From contig NZ_CAJHBR010000002.1 in the NCBI RefSeq assembly GCF_904846695.1, forward strand, positions 186,001-250,000: a stretch of 64,000 nucleotides of DNA, given 5' to 3'. How positions within the stretch are numbered: position 1 is the first letter of the stretch; each line of letters starts with the position of its first letter. Origin of the DNA: Psychrobacter urativorans. Its GTDB lineage: Bacteria; Pseudomonadota; Gammaproteobacteria; Pseudomonadales; Moraxellaceae. The position numbers and the translations under genes are program-made. This document shows, piece after piece, positions 26,858 through 38,786 of the stretch. The notes under the pieces are model-generated. The model was not told the DNA's origin and did no database searches. It saw only the letters and a program-made list of their open reading frames with translations.

Positions 26858-28069
26858 ATGAATAATTTCCAATATTACAATCCAGTACGCATCGTCTTTG
26901 GCGAGAACCAAATCAAACAATTATCAGAATTAGTTCCGACTAATGCGCGCGTACTTATTACTTATGGTGGCGGTTCAGCGCAACGTACTGGCACCTTAGA
27001 TGAAGTAAAAAACGCTCTATCTGCAAATGGTGAACGTCAAGTATTTGAGTTTGGCGGTATTGAAGCCAACCCAGAATTTACTACTTTGCTAAAAGCGGCT
27101 GATATGGTCAACGAGCATAATATTGACTTCTTATTAGCGGTCGGTGGTGGTTCAGTGATTGATGGCAGTAAATTTGTGGCGCTAGTGTCATCACTTACTG
27201 AAGAAGATGGCACAGTATCACGTGAACAAGCTTGGGATGCCCTTACTAGTTATTGTAGAAATCTTGACTCTGCTATCGACTTAGGAGCCGTGTTAACTAT
27301 TCCAGCGACTGGCTCTGAGATGAATTCAGGCGGAGTGATTAACTATAGCGAACGCCAAGCAAAACTACCATTTGGTAACCCGCTTACCTTCCCTAAATTC
27401 TCTATTTTAGACCCTACTAAAACTTTCACTTTACCTGAACGTCAAGTGATGAACGGTGTTGCTGATGCGTTTGTGCATGTGATGGAGCAGTATCTGACCT
27501 ATCCAGTCAATGCAAAAGTGCAAGATGGCTTTGCTGAGAGCTTGCTAAAAATTCTGATTGAAGAAGGCGCTGCGGTTAAAGCAGATCCAGAGAATCTGGA
27601 GACACGTAAAAACCTAATGTGGACCGCAACCATGGCGCTCAATGGCCTGATTGGTACTGGTGTACCACAGGATTGGACAACGCATATGATTGGTCATGAG
27701 TTGACCTCATTGCATGCAATCGACCATGCTCGTACTCTAACGATTGTCTTACCATCTGTCATGCGTGAATTGAAGGACAGCAAAAAAGATAAGTTGCTGC
27801 AATACGCACATAATGTCTGGAATATCAGTTCTGATGCCGCACAAGATGATGAGGCGACTATTGAGGCGGCTATCGTCCACACCGAAAACTTCTTCCGTGA
27901 GCTTGGACTACCAGTCAGCCTAGCGGACGCTGACTTAGATCAGTCGGCTATTGATCCTATCATCAAGCAGTTAGAAGTGCATAAAATGGTCAAGCTGGGT
28001 GAGCATGGTAACAATGACTTAGCAGTGTCACGCCGTATTCTAGAGCGGGCGTTAACTAGTCCTGCTTAA
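26858..28069 (+). CDS. yqhD: YqhD-type iron-containing alcohol dehydrogenase (aldehyde reductase)
   Basis: A 403-residue group III alcohol dehydrogenase. The N terminus MNNFQYYNPVRIVFG, the cofactor region LLAVGGGSVIDGSKF and ATGSEMNSGGVI follow E. coli YqhD closely. The metal-binding histidines sit in HVMEQY, HMIGHELTSLHAIDHA. YqhD uses NADPH to reduce many aldehydes, including lipid-peroxidation products and glyoxals. It is the first gene after the second operator and likely the main target of the NemR-like repressor. Downstream genes follow on the same strand with gaps of 138 and 143 bases, so they may have extra promoters. Confidence 0.93.
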   Translation: MNNFQYYNPVRIVFGENQIKQLSELVPTNARVLITYGGGSAQRTGTLDEVKNALSANGERQVFEFGGIEANPEFTTLLKAADMVNEHNIDFLLAVGGGSVIDGSKFVALVSSLTEEDGTVSREQAWDALTSYCRNLDSAIDLGAVLTIPATGSEMNSGGVINYSERQAKLPFGNPLTFPKFSILDPTKTFTLPERQVMNGVADAFVHVMEQYLTYPVNAKVQDGFAESLLKILIEEGAAVKADPENLETRKNLMWTATMALNGLIGTGVPQDWTTHMIGHELTSLHAIDHARTLTIVLPSVMRELKDSKKDKLLQYAHNVWNISSDAAQDDEATIEAAIVHTENFFRELGLPVSLADADLDQSAIDPIIKQLEVHKMVKLGEHGNNDLAVSRRILERALTSPA

Positions 28070-28207
28070 CGCTAAAGCCTGAAACTATGCGTTTAAAAAG
28101 CACTAATAGGGGTTTAAAAAGCACTAAATAGTAGCTGCTCACTGGCCAGCCGCTACTAATATTAAATAAACATTACCAGCCATTATAAATAAAATAAGGA
28201 GCTTACC

Positions 28208-29266
28208 ATGAGCTTTGATACTCCATTTGAACAACAAACCGTCAAAACAAACCGTCAAATCAAACTGGCTAGTCGCCCACATGGCGCACCGACTGCCGAT
28301 AACTTTGAATTGGCTGTTGGTAGTATTCCTACCCCAAATGAGAGTCAGATGTTACTGCGCACTATATATTTATCGCTTGACCCTTATATGCGCGGACGTA
28401 TGAGTGATGCTGCCAGCTATGCTGACCCGTTACAGATAGGAGATGTAATGCTGGGCGGAACTGTAGCGCAAGTAGTTGAGTCTAATTTGGCTAATTTTGC
28501 TGTTGGTGACTTAGTAGTATCGAATTCAGGCTGGCAGGACTATAGCGTCAGCGATGGCGAGGGCGTACTAAAACTTGATAAAGATATGGCTAACCCTTCG
28601 TACGGCTTAGGGGTGTTGGGTATGCCAGGCTTTACCGGCTATATGGGTCTGACCGATATTGGTAAGCCGCAAAAAGGCGAAACCTTAGTAGTAGCAGCAG
28701 CTACTGGTCCTGTTGGCGCAACCGTCGGTCAAGTCGGTAAGCAGTTAGGGTTACATACTGTAGGCGTGGCTGGCGGAGCAGAAAAATGTGCTTATGCCGT
28801 TAATGAGTTAGGCTTTGATATTTGTATTGATCATCACGCTGATGACTTTGCCGAGCAGCTAAAAGCCGCCTGTCCAAAAGGTATCGATATCTATTATGAA
28901 AATGTCGGCGGCAAAGTATTTGATGCGGTATTGCCCCTATTGAATGCTCATGCCCGTATTCCAGTATGTGGCTTAGTATCTCAATATAACGCCACTGATT
29001 TGCCAGATGGTAAAGATCGCTTAAGTGTCCTGATGGGTAATATTCTCAGTAAACGCTTAACGATCAAAGGCTTTATTATCTTTGAAGAATATGGCGACCA
29101 TTTCCCAGAGTTTCTAAAAACTATGAGTGCTTGGGTCGAGTCTGGCACCGTAAAAACTAAAGAACATCAAGTCGAAGGTTTAGCTCAAACGCCGCAAGCG
29201 TTCTTTGACATGCTAGAGGGTAACAACTTTGGCAAAACAGTAATAAAAGTTGCTGAAGTTAACTAA
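28208..29266 (+). CDS. curA: NADP-dependent medium-chain reductase, CurA-like
   Basis: A 352-residue MDR-superfamily enzyme of the leukotriene B4 dehydrogenase/CurA group. Features are LSLDPYMRGRM early on, the Rossmann segment VVAAATGPVGATVGQVGKQ, VGVAGGAEKC and YYENVGGKVFDAVL. It lacks the zinc ligands of alcohol dehydrogenases, as is normal for the group. Members reduce the double bond of 2-alkenals and enones with NADPH. That activity complements YqhD in removing unsaturated aldehydes. A good AAGGAG site precedes the ATG. Confidence 0.9.
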   Translation: MSFDTPFEQQTVKTNRQIKLASRPHGAPTADNFELAVGSIPTPNESQMLLRTIYLSLDPYMRGRMSDAASYADPLQIGDVMLGGTVAQVVESNLANFAVGDLVVSNSGWQDYSVSDGEGVLKLDKDMANPSYGLGVLGMPGFTGYMGLTDIGKPQKGETLVVAAATGPVGATVGQVGKQLGLHTVGVAGGAEKCAYAVNELGFDICIDHHADDFAEQLKAACPKGIDIYYENVGGKVFDAVLPLLNAHARIPVCGLVSQYNATDLPDGKDRLSVLMGNILSKRLTIKGFIIFEEYGDHFPEFLKTMSAWVESGTVKTKEHQVEGLAQTPQAFFDMLEGNNFGKTVIKVAEVN

Positions 29267-29409
29267 TTCTTAACATTATTCATCAGTAATTACAGTAAAA
29301 AACAGCTACGGTTAGTAGTCGGCTTTTAATTATTTATTATAAAAACTGATTACTAACTGTCAATAAGTAAAAAAATATAAATAAGTAAAACTAATAAATA
29401 GGGATAAAT

Positions 29410-30087
29410 ATGAATATTCTAATGGTACTGACTTCTCATGATCGTCTAGGTGATACTGGTAAAAAAACTGGCTTTTGGCTAGAAGAGTTTGCCGCCCCTT
29501 ACTACGCTTTTCTTGACGCTGGAGTGACTATTACTCTTGCCTCTCCTGCTGGCGGTCAACCACCACTTGATCCTAGTAGTGATACGCCAGATACGCAAAC
29601 CAAAGATACCACCCGTTTTAAAGACGACACTGATGCTCAACAGCATCTTGCCAATACTAAAAAACTGGCTGATATGAAAGCTGAAGATTTTGATTCTGTG
29701 TTTTATCCTGGTGGTCACGGTCCATTATGGGATTTAGCAGTTGATAAAGACTCTATCAATTTGATTGAGACTTTTGTTAAGCAAGACAAGCCGGTTGCTT
29801 TTGTTTGTCACTCGCCTGCCGCTTTGAAGAATGTCAAAATTGACGGTGAATATTTGGTCAAAGGTAAAACCGTTACTGGCTTTACTAACTCAGAAGAAGA
29901 GGCAGTTGGCCTTACTGATGTCGTGCCCTTCTTAGTAGAAGATGCGCTAAAAGCTAATGGTGGTAACTACCAAAAGGTCGCTGACTGGCAGTCTTATGTG
30001 GTTGAAGATGGTTTATTAATCACCGGACAGAATCCAGCATCATCAGAGGAAGCTGCCAAGCGCTTACTCGCAAGACTGCAACATTAA
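29410..30087 (+). CDS. DJ-1/PfpI family protein (class I glutamine amidotransferase-like)
   Basis: A 225-residue DJ-1-superfamily protein of the Hsp31-like branch. GFWLEEFAAPYYAFLDAG carries Glu25, YPGGHGPLWDLA precedes the nucleophile elbow, and FVCHSPAAL provides Cys133 with His134. Relatives act on glyoxals or protect proteins from carbonyl stress. The order of genes, after two aldehyde-reducing enzymes and before a GST, fits an electrophile-defence operon. The exact activity is not readable. Confidence 0.88.
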   Translation: MNILMVLTSHDRLGDTGKKTGFWLEEFAAPYYAFLDAGVTITLASPAGGQPPLDPSSDTPDTQTKDTTRFKDDTDAQQHLANTKKLADMKAEDFDSVFYPGGHGPLWDLAVDKDSINLIETFVKQDKPVAFVCHSPAALKNVKIDGEYLVKGKTVTGFTNSEEEAVGLTDVVPFLVEDALKANGGNYQKVADWQSYVVEDGLLITGQNPASSEEAAKRLLARLQH

Positions 30088-30119
30088 TAAAAAGCATTAC
30101 TGCAACCAAGGCTACTATC

Positions 30120-30749
30120 ATGATCAGACTGCATCATCTTAACCAATCTCGCTCACTGCGTACTTTATGGCTGTTAGAAGAATTGGGCCAACCTTATGAG
30201 ATTATTAGTCATCAGCGTAATGCGCAGACTAATTTAGCACCCGATAGTTTAAAAGCGGTGCATCCACTAGGTAAATCACCAGTCATCGAGATGGATGGTG
30301 AGTTATATTCAGAATCAGGTGCTATCACTCAGCTATTGATTGAACGCTTTGCACCAGAGCGTTTGCGCCCAGCCTCTACGAGCACTGACTATGGTCACTA
30401 TTTACAATGGATTGATTTTGCTGAAAGCTCGCTAATGGTGCCTTTATTGCTTGAGCTCTTCACCAAAAAATCAGGGATAGTCGATAACGCTTTTCTAGAT
30501 AGTTATATTAGTGAAGAAAAACATAGACTGCTGAATTACTTAAACACTATGGTTGAGGGTAAGTCTTTTATTGTCGGCAATAAGCTTAGTGGTGCTGATT
30601 TTATGTTGTCTTTTGATCTAATCATGCTCGCTAAGCGCAAGCAATTGGATAATTACTCCCATATCAAACAGTATGCCCTACAGCTTGCCAGTCTCGATAG
30701 CTATCAACGGGCAATGCGCCTAGAAGCTAATCACGATGAAACTCGATAG
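30120..30749 (+). CDS. Glutathione S-transferase
   Basis: A 209-residue protein with the two-domain GST layout. The N-terminal thioredoxin-like part starts MIRLHHLNQSRSLRTLWLLE, with the candidate catalytic Ser at 10 or 12. GKSPVIEMDGELYSESGAIT contains the cis-Pro and the glutathione-binding Glu-Ser. The C-terminal helical part has FIVGNKLSGADFMLS. It should conjugate glutathione to electrophiles. It starts 32 bases after the DJ-1-like gene, so the two are co-transcribed, and a terminator follows. Confidence 0.9.
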   Translation: MIRLHHLNQSRSLRTLWLLEELGQPYEIISHQRNAQTNLAPDSLKAVHPLGKSPVIEMDGELYSESGAITQLLIERFAPERLRPASTSTDYGHYLQWIDFAESSLMVPLLLELFTKKSGIVDNAFLDSYISEEKHRLLNYLNTMVEGKSFIVGNKLSGADFMLSFDLIMLAKRKQLDNYSHIKQYALQLASLDSYQRAMRLEANHDETR

Positions 30750-30805
30750 TAGAGTTTAAACCTGAACTGGCCACTGTAAGCAAGTGAACGCCTAACTAAA
30801 AATAT

Positions 30806-30842
30806 GATAAAATAGCTCAAGCGACTCTTGGGCTATTTTTTG
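30806..30842 (+). terminator. Terminator after the detoxification series
   Basis: AAAATAGCTCAAG at 30809-30821 pairs with CTTGGGCTATTTT at 30827-30839 through one G-U pair, with a 5-base loop and a T run. It closes the transcript ending in the GST gene. Confidence 0.87.
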
Positions 30843-30930
30843 TATGGTAGTCGAAAGTTCGTTAAATATTAGACTTTGGCACTGATAGGCTTTCGTTAGC
30901 TATTGCTTTATAAGCGGATTTATAGCGTTC

Positions 30931-30971
30931 TTTTAAAATACCGTTTTTAAAATACCGTTTTTAAAATACCG
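30931..30971 (+). repeat. 14-base tandem repeat, three copies
   Basis: TTTTTAAAATACCG occurs three times head to tail (the first lacks one T). It lies about 190 bases before the efflux gene start. Confidence 0.85.
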
Positions 30972-31162
30972 TGTTTTTAAAGTGGCAGTAAAACGGTCTA
31001 ATAGAATCATTGTAGGCGCATAGTTTAAGGAACTAGTGGCAGTACACCGTCCTGTCCTTATTCATTTAAATGGGTCTTAGCTTTACTTTGATAGTATTTT
31101 TGCTGGCTTTAAAGATCGGCTAAGTCCTTACCTCTTCTCTCTACATAGAATTCTGTACCCTC

Positions 31163-32854
31163 ATGAGTAACGAATATCAATTTAAGCCGCATGAACAGCC
31201 GTTTATGGTGGGCTCGCCTGCTACCCCCGATCATCCTGTGCCTCGCAAGGTACTCTATCTGCTCATCGGTATTTTTATTGGTTTAACCGCCAGCTTTCAA
31301 AACGGTCTATTGGTAGCCAATCTAACTCAAATTCAAGGTGAAATGGGTCTGACCCCAGTCGAAGGTGGCTGGATATCGGTCGCTTATAATATGACTAATG
31401 CTTGTATTACCGTACTGCTATACAAGATACGTCAGCAGTTTGGTATGTCACTGTTTAGCAAAATTACTTTGTTCTTTTTATTAACCGCCACTAGCATGCA
31501 GTGGCTAGTGAGTAGTGGACTATTAACGACTACTACGGGCATCCAAATTGACTCTTATTATTTAGAAATCGTGGCGAGGGGCTTTAGTGGTGTGGTCGCT
31601 AGTGCTATGACTGTGCTATCGATATTTTATTGTCTGCAAGGAATGCCAGCAGCTAAGCGTATTAGTGGCTTAATTTTGGGCTTTGGCTTAGTACAGCTAG
31701 GTATTCCGTTATCACGTATTATCTCCCCTTACCTTGCTATCGATGGTCAGCTAGAGAATCTATTTCTATTTGAAGTAGGCTTAGCGCTGATCTGCTTTGG
31801 CTTAATGAATATTCTCGAGCTGCCAGCAGGTATTACCGAAAAAGTATTTGAAAAACTCGATATTTTGAGCTTTGCCTTTTTTGCTAGTGGTTTAGCCGCA
31901 TTATGCGTATTCTTCGTACAAGGTAGGATTCAGTGGTGGAGCACGCCTTGGCTGAGTTATCCCCTTATCATCGCAGTGATTACTATTAGTATTGCGCTAT
32001 GGATCGAAACGCATCGCAAAAATCCTATGCTGCAAGTACGTTGGATGCGTAGCCGCAACATTATTGCTTTTATGATTACTGGTGCAACCATGCGAATTTT
32101 GCTGTCTGAGCAGAGCGTAGGCGCAGCAGGATTATTAGCCAACTTAGGCTACGGCAACGATCAATTGATTACTTTTTATATAGTGGTACTGGCAGCCAGT
32201 GTACTAGCTTTAGCGATTAGTGTTTTTCGTACTAATGCGATGGAATTACGCCGACCAGTTATCTTTGCGGTAGCATTGATTGCTTTAGGCGCTTGGATAG
32301 ACACCGGCGTATCAGTGAACTCAGCGCCTTATATGTTTTATGCCAGTCAGTTTATGATTGCCTTTGCCGCCATTTATTTTATGGGGCCGATGGTGTTTGA
32401 GGGTATGTTTCGTGCGCTGGCTAATGGCCCAGCCTACATCATTAGCTTTTCGGTGATCTTTGGTATCTCGCAAACTATTGGTGGCCTTGCTGGTGCCGCT
32501 GCTATTCAGGCTTTTACTACCATTCGCACTAAGGTCCATTACGCCGATATGGTTGGCGCTGTAAATTTAGGCGATCCTGCGCTAGCGGGACAAGTAGCAG
32601 GGATACGTGGTGGCTTATTGAGCCAAACTACGGATTCAGCACAAGCAAGCATTGCCGCAGTAGCACGAGTATTACAAGGCGTTCAGCAGCAAGCAACGGT
32701 CGCAGCTTATGATGATTTATTCTTTTTGATGGGCAGTATAGCGACTATTACTGTCATTATTCTATTGATTAATTACTTATATTATCGCTATCATAAAATT
32801 AATCCATTGGCTAAAGAGCTGGCTGCCATTGCTAAAATGCGTGAACCAAAATAA
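31163..32854 (+). CDS. EmrB-like drug efflux permease (DHA2, MFS)
   Basis: A 563-residue permease with about 14 membrane helices, as in EmrB-type proton antiporters. Early segments read VLYLLIGIFIGLTASFQNG and EGGWISVAYNMTNACITVLL. The N-terminal 30 residues are polar and cytoplasmic. The following gene encodes a membrane-fusion protein, so the two should form an EmrAB-type pump that exports hydrophobic compounds with an outer-membrane channel encoded elsewhere. The substrate is unknown. Placement next to the detoxification series suggests export of toxic electrophiles or conjugates, which is an inference. Confidence 0.85.
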   Translation: MSNEYQFKPHEQPFMVGSPATPDHPVPRKVLYLLIGIFIGLTASFQNGLLVANLTQIQGEMGLTPVEGGWISVAYNMTNACITVLLYKIRQQFGMSLFSKITLFFLLTATSMQWLVSSGLLTTTTGIQIDSYYLEIVARGFSGVVASAMTVLSIFYCLQGMPAAKRISGLILGFGLVQLGIPLSRIISPYLAIDGQLENLFLFEVGLALICFGLMNILELPAGITEKVFEKLDILSFAFFASGLAALCVFFVQGRIQWWSTPWLSYPLIIAVITISIALWIETHRKNPMLQVRWMRSRNIIAFMITGATMRILLSEQSVGAAGLLANLGYGNDQLITFYIVVLAASVLALAISVFRTNAMELRRPVIFAVALIALGAWIDTGVSVNSAPYMFYASQFMIAFAAIYFMGPMVFEGMFRALANGPAYIISFSVIFGISQTIGGLAGAAAIQAFTTIRTKVHYADMVGAVNLGDPALAGQVAGIRGGLLSQTTDSAQASIAAVARVLQGVQQQATVAAYDDLFFLMGSIATITVIILLINYLYYRYHKINPLAKELAAIAKMREPK

Positions 32855-32978
32855 CGCTAATCACTGTTGGTATACTTGGCCTTACTAGCTATCAATAGTG
32901 ACTATTGGTTAATGTTTAATAGACCCTATTACTATAGAAGTTACTTTTTATGTTTATTCAAATTTTTAGGAGCGCGTC

Positions 32979-34307
32979 GTGAGCCCAGATAAAACCAATG
33001 GCACTGATAACAACGGCCAACAAGCTCAGATGCCAACTGACGCTACAGCGCCCAAAGCCCCCATACAGCCTAGTACTAGTCTCAGCAAAACGGTTATCGC
33101 ACCTACGCAAGACGATAACCTAGCAGCAGAACCTAATGAGGTTTCGCCAGCTGCTGTTTCATCAACCACAGAGCCAGTGACCGCTGAAGCTGATCAGCCA
33201 CCAATGCCACCTAAAGAGCCTATCCCTAGTGCTGAAGGTTGGTCGCCTAAAAAGAAGTCTTACCTTAATTTAGGCTTATTGATTGCGCTGATTATCATTG
33301 GGGTAGCACTGATACTCTATGCTTGGAAACTACCGCCTTTCACCCCGACTGTTCAGCAGACTAATAATGCCTTTGTCAAAGGTCAGACTACGGTCATTAG
33401 CTCGCAAGTATCAGGCTATGTTACTGAGGTCAATGTGGAAGACTTCGCCAATGTAAAAACTGGTGATCTGCTAATCAAGATAGACGATCGCACTTTTCAG
33501 CAGCAGCTAGAACAGGCGCAGGCCAATATTGAAGTAGCAGTCTCTAACCGCTCTAGCAACGAGCAAGATACTGGTACTAGTCAGGCGCAAATCGAGGCGC
33601 GCGAGGCTGACTTGTATAGTGCTAAGGTGAGTGTTGATAGCGCTCGAGAAGATGTCAATCGCTATCAAGGCTTGGATTCTATCGGTGCTGTGTCAAAGGC
33701 AGAAGTGGCTCATACTAGAGCGCAACTGGCTAAAGCTCAAGCCGCCGTCCAGCAAGCCCAAGCTAATCTACAAGCCGCCAAACAAGCCAGCAAGAAGACC
33801 AGTGGTAATCGCTCATCACTAGATGCCAATATTAAAAATGCTGAAGCGGCAGCTAAGCAAGCACAGATTAATTTAGATAATGCTATTATTAGCGCTCCTG
33901 AAGCTGGACAGCTCAGTCAAGTCAGTGTGCAAGTAGGACAGTTCGTTAATGCTGGTACTCAGCTGATGTATATTGTGCCAAAAGGCGTATGGATTATTGC
34001 CAACTTTAAAGAAACCCAAGTAGCTAATATGAAGATAGGTGAAGTGGCTACGGTCCACGTCGATGCTCTAGGCGGGGTGAAGTTCACAGGTCATGTTAGT
34101 AATATTTCACCGGCGACTGGCAGCGAGTTCAGTGCTGGCGCTGCTAACCCAGCTACAGGCAACTATATTAAAATAGCTCAGCGTATCCCAGTACGTATTG
34201 ACTTAGATCAGGGCCAAGCAGGTCTAGCCCAGTTGCGTCCTGGTATGTCAGTCTCAGTAGATGTCGATACTAATGCTGGTAATGCTTCTAGTACTGATAA
34301 CCGCTAA
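32979..34307 (+). CDS. HlyD/EmrA-family membrane-fusion protein
   Basis: A 442-residue protein. A proline-rich cytoplasmic lead of about 90 residues is followed by one membrane helix (LNLGLLIALIIIGVALILYA). Then come the biotinyl-like domain (ISSQVSGYVTEVNVEDFANV), a long alpha-hairpin rich in Gln and Ala, and the second half-motif ISAPEAGQLSQVSVQVGQFV. These proteins bridge an inner-membrane pump to an outer-membrane channel. The start is GTG at 32979, chosen because TAGGAG lies about 9 bases upstream. It is partner of the preceding EmrB-like gene. The N-terminal extension is longer than in EmrA. Confidence 0.87.
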   Translation: MSPDKTNGTDNNGQQAQMPTDATAPKAPIQPSTSLSKTVIAPTQDDNLAAEPNEVSPAAVSSTTEPVTAEADQPPMPPKEPIPSAEGWSPKKKSYLNLGLLIALIIIGVALILYAWKLPPFTPTVQQTNNAFVKGQTTVISSQVSGYVTEVNVEDFANVKTGDLLIKIDDRTFQQQLEQAQANIEVAVSNRSSNEQDTGTSQAQIEAREADLYSAKVSVDSAREDVNRYQGLDSIGAVSKAEVAHTRAQLAKAQAAVQQAQANLQAAKQASKKTSGNRSSLDANIKNAEAAAKQAQINLDNAIISAPEAGQLSQVSVQVGQFVNAGTQLMYIVPKGVWIIANFKETQVANMKIGEVATVHVDALGGVKFTGHVSNISPATGSEFSAGAANPATGNYIKIAQRIPVRIDLDQGQAGLAQLRPGMSVSVDVDTNAGNASSTDNR

Positions 34308-34345
34308 AAGCAGAAAAATATTGATTATAATTAGTAAAAATAAGT

Positions 34346-34401
34346 AATAAAAAGCCACTCGATAAACCTTATTAAAATAGGGCTTGAGAGTGGCTTTTTA
34401 C
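34346..34401. terminator. Bidirectional terminator
   Basis: AAAAAGCCACTC at 34349-34360 is perfectly complementary to GAGTGGCTTTTT at 34387-34398, with a 26-base loop and flanking A and T runs. It separates the efflux genes from pdxH. Confidence 0.8.
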
Positions 34402-34411
34402 TGCTAAAAAC

Positions 34412-34500
34412 AAACCATTAAAAATACAGTATTCAAAGCAAATCATTAAAAATACAGTATTCAAAGCAAACCATTAAAAGCAAATTATTAAAAATACGCT
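34412..34500 (+). repeat. 28-base imperfect tandem repeat
   Basis: A 28-base unit (34412-34439, then 34440-34467 with one change) is followed by two shortened copies beginning AAACCATTAAAAGC and AAATTATTAAAAATAC. It lies in the non-coding stretch after pdxH's 3' end. Confidence 0.85.
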
Positions 34501-34524
34501 ATTGGCTAACTAGCGCTTAAATAG

Positions 34525-35178
34525 TTATGGCAATAGACGCTTAGTAGTCCAATCATTACTATCCGCATTATGACTATAGACAATACGGTCGTGTACCCGA
34601 TTGGCGCGCCCTTGCCAAAACTCAATCTCATTAATAGTAATCTCGTAGCCACCCCAAAACGCTGGAGTTGGCACCTTTTCGCCTTGTGGATATTGATTTT
34701 GTAGCTGCTCGAACTTATCTTCCATTAGCGCACGGCTAGCGACTACGCCACTTTGTGGTTGACTGACCCACGCACCGACTTGGCTGTCATGTGGACGCTT
34801 TTGAAAGTATTCAGCTGACTTATCAGCATCAATCTTAGCGACGTGACCACTGATACGAATTTGACGTTCAAGCTCATGCCAAAAGAACAGTACTTCAGCG
34901 TTAGGGTTTTCAGCGATATCTTGCCCTTTAGCACTATCATAATTGGTATAAAACACCACGCCCTTGTCAGTAATCTCACGCATCAGTACAATACGCACGC
35001 TTGGCTTTTGGTCAGCGCCGCAAGTGGCTAAGCTCATCGCATAAGGTTCTTTTACTTGCTGGTCAGTGGCTTCGTTGACCCAGCTTTTTAACAGCTCAAA
35101 TGGTGAAGCTGGCACTGACTGTTGATCGAGAGTACCTTTCTCGTATGACAAACGCTGATCGGTGAAATCCATACTCAT
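34525..35178 (-). CDS. pdxH: Pyridoxamine 5'-phosphate oxidase
   Basis: A 217-residue FMN enzyme that oxidises pyridoxine or pyridoxamine 5'-phosphate to the coenzyme pyridoxal phosphate. Diagnostic stretches are MSLATCGADQKPSVRIVLMR, FYTNYDSAKGQDIAENP, RPHDSQVGAWVSQPQS and EFWQGRANRVHDR, with the tail TTKRLLP typical of the family. Length is normal. It lies 93 bases downstream of glmM on the same strand; joint transcription is possible but not shown. Confidence 0.96.
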   Translation of the reverse strand: MSMDFTDQRLSYEKGTLDQQSVPASPFELLKSWVNEATDQQVKEPYAMSLATCGADQKPSVRIVLMREITDKGVVFYTNYDSAKGQDIAENPNAEVLFFWHELERQIRISGHVAKIDADKSAEYFQKRPHDSQVGAWVSQPQSGVVASRALMEDKFEQLQNQYPQGEKVPTPAFWGGYEITINEIEFWQGRANRVHDRIVYSHNADSNDWTTKRLLP

Positions 35179-35271
35179 AACTTATCCTTAGTCATTTATT
35201 GATATTATTACTAGGTATAGAATACCGCTAACTCATTATAGCTTATACCATACCGCTAGGATGGTCAGCTA

Positions 35272-36642
35272 TTAATTTAGCACCGCTTTGATATGATCAG
35301 CTAAGCCGTTAGCCATAACATCGCACTCTATTTCATCGTCTGACTCAACCATGACTCGGATCATCGGCTCAGTACCTGACTGGCGAATAAGTAGACGGCC
35401 GCGCCCTTTTAGAGTCGCTGTTGCTTTATCAAAAGCGCTTACTAATTCTGCATGAGCAAAAGGGTCTTGCATTTTTGCCAGGCGTATATTGACTAGCTTT
35501 TGCGGCAATACTTCAAAACCTTCGGTAAGGGTACTCAAAGCCTTACCTTGCTCTTGCATCACAGCTAACACTTGCAAGCCGGCGATAATAGCATCACCAG
35601 TACGGCTCTTATCTAAGCATAATATATGTCCTGAGGGCTCGCCGCCTAGTATCCAGCCATTAGCGTCTAGCTCTTGCATCACATAGCGATCGCCAACTTT
35701 AGCACGAGTAAAGCCAATACCGAGCTTTTGTAAGGCTAGCTCTAGGCCCATGTTACTCATCAAGGTACCCACTACCCCAGCGGCTTGTTGCTTACCTTGC
35801 GTCGCTAATAGATACAAAATACCATCACCATCGATTAGGTTGCCCATTTCATCGACCATGACGATACGATCGCCATCACCGTCGAGGCCAATACCGACAT
35901 CAGCATTATGTTCTATTACTGCTTGTTGCAAGCCTTCAGGATGGGTAGAACCACAATCAGCATTGATATTGAGACCATCTGGTTTGTTATTGATTGCTAT
36001 TACTGTAGCGCCAAGCTCACGCAATACTCTAGGCGCCACGCTATACCCAGCTCCATTAGCGCAATCTATCACTATCGTCAAATGAGCCAAATCATATTGA
36101 TAAGGGAAGCTGCCTTTACAGAATTCTATATAACGGCCTTTTGCATCATCGATACGATGGTTTTTACCTAAGTTTGCCGGATCTACTATGGGCATTAACT
36201 CGCTAGCATCTGCGCCATCTGCAGGGCTCATAATGGCCCTTAACTTGTCATTAATAGCGTTTTGCATCTCATCAGTTAGCTTTTTGCCATCTCCTGAAAA
36301 CAGCTTAATACCGTTATCAAAATAAGGATTATGAGAGGCGGAGATAACTACCCCTGCATCAGCATTAAAACTACGAGTTAAATGAGCGATAGCTGGTGTA
36401 GGCAGAGGCCCTAGCATGTGTACATCGACCCCAGCAGCATTGAAACCTGCTTGCAATGCGCCTTCAATCACATAACCTGATAGTCGAGTATCTTTACCAA
36501 TCACCACACTAGGTCTACGGCTACTGTTATTGTTTTCTATAAGCACTTGGCCGGTGACATAGCCTAGCTTCAAAATAAAATCAGGGGTGATAGGCAACTC
36601 ACCGAACTTTCCACGAATACCATCAGTACCAAAGTAACTCAT
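35272..36642 (-). CDS. glmM: Phosphoglucosamine mutase
   Basis: A 456-residue enzyme converting glucosamine 6-phosphate to glucosamine 1-phosphate for cell wall and lipid A precursors. [20 protein letters not shown] starts the protein. [15 protein letters not shown] holds the phosphorylated Ser103. [13 protein letters not shown] is the magnesium loop, GGEPSGHIL binds the sugar, and [14 protein letters not shown] binds phosphate. The length and all four loops are canonical for GlmM rather than ManB or phosphoglucomutase. Confidence 0.97.
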   Translation of the reverse strand: MSYFGTDGIRGKFGELPITPDFILKLGYVTGQVLIENNNSSRRPSVVIGKDTRLSGYVIEGALQAGFNAAGVDVHMLGPLPTPAIAHLTRSFNADAGVVISASHNPYFDNGIKLFSGDGKKLTDEMQNAINDKLRAIMSPADGADASELMPIVDPANLGKNHRIDDAKGRYIEFCKGSFPYQYDLAHLTIVIDCANGAGYSVAPRVLRELGATVIAINNKPDGLNINADCGSTHPEGLQQAVIEHNADVGIGLDGDGDRIVMVDEMGNLIDGDGILYLLATQGKQQAAGVVGTLMSNMGLELALQKLGIGFTRAKVGDRYVMQELDANGWILGGEPSGHILCLDKSRTGDAIIAGLQVLAVMQEQGKALSTLTEGFEVLPQKLVNIRLAKMQDPFAHAELVSAFDKATATLKGRGRLLIRQSGTEPMIRVMVESDDEIECDVMANGLADHIKAVLN

Positions 36643-36856
36643 TGTCGTTATATCCTTTTGCTAACTCATAAAAGTGCTAAGACCTTGAGCATTAACATAC
36701 TAAGACCTCTCTTATTAAACTATTTTTTAAATCTACTATCTTATTAATATTATTTGAAGCGCTATAGTAGAGACCTAAGTTTATGATTTTAAAAAAACCA
36801 TCATAACCTAAACCGCCAAAAACAACCTCTGTTATTGCTAAGACTGACTTATTTTA

Positions 36857-36897
36857 CAAAAAAACAGCCAACAATGTATAAGCATCGTTGACTGTCT
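36857..36897 (-). terminator. Terminator after guaB
   Basis: On the minus strand a roughly 12-bp hairpin with a few imperfect pairs (arms at 36883-36894 and 36865-36876) is followed by a run of seven T. It lies directly after the guaB stop. Confidence 0.75.
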
Positions 36898-36918
36898 GTA
36901 TCTGGGTGCTAATAAGAC

Positions 36919-38786
<1,868 letters not shown>

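Larger units (their letters stand above)
30750..31162. other. Intergenic between GST and efflux genes
   Basis: 413 bases with the terminator listed separately and the repeat at 30931-30971. No gene is seen. Confidence 0.5.
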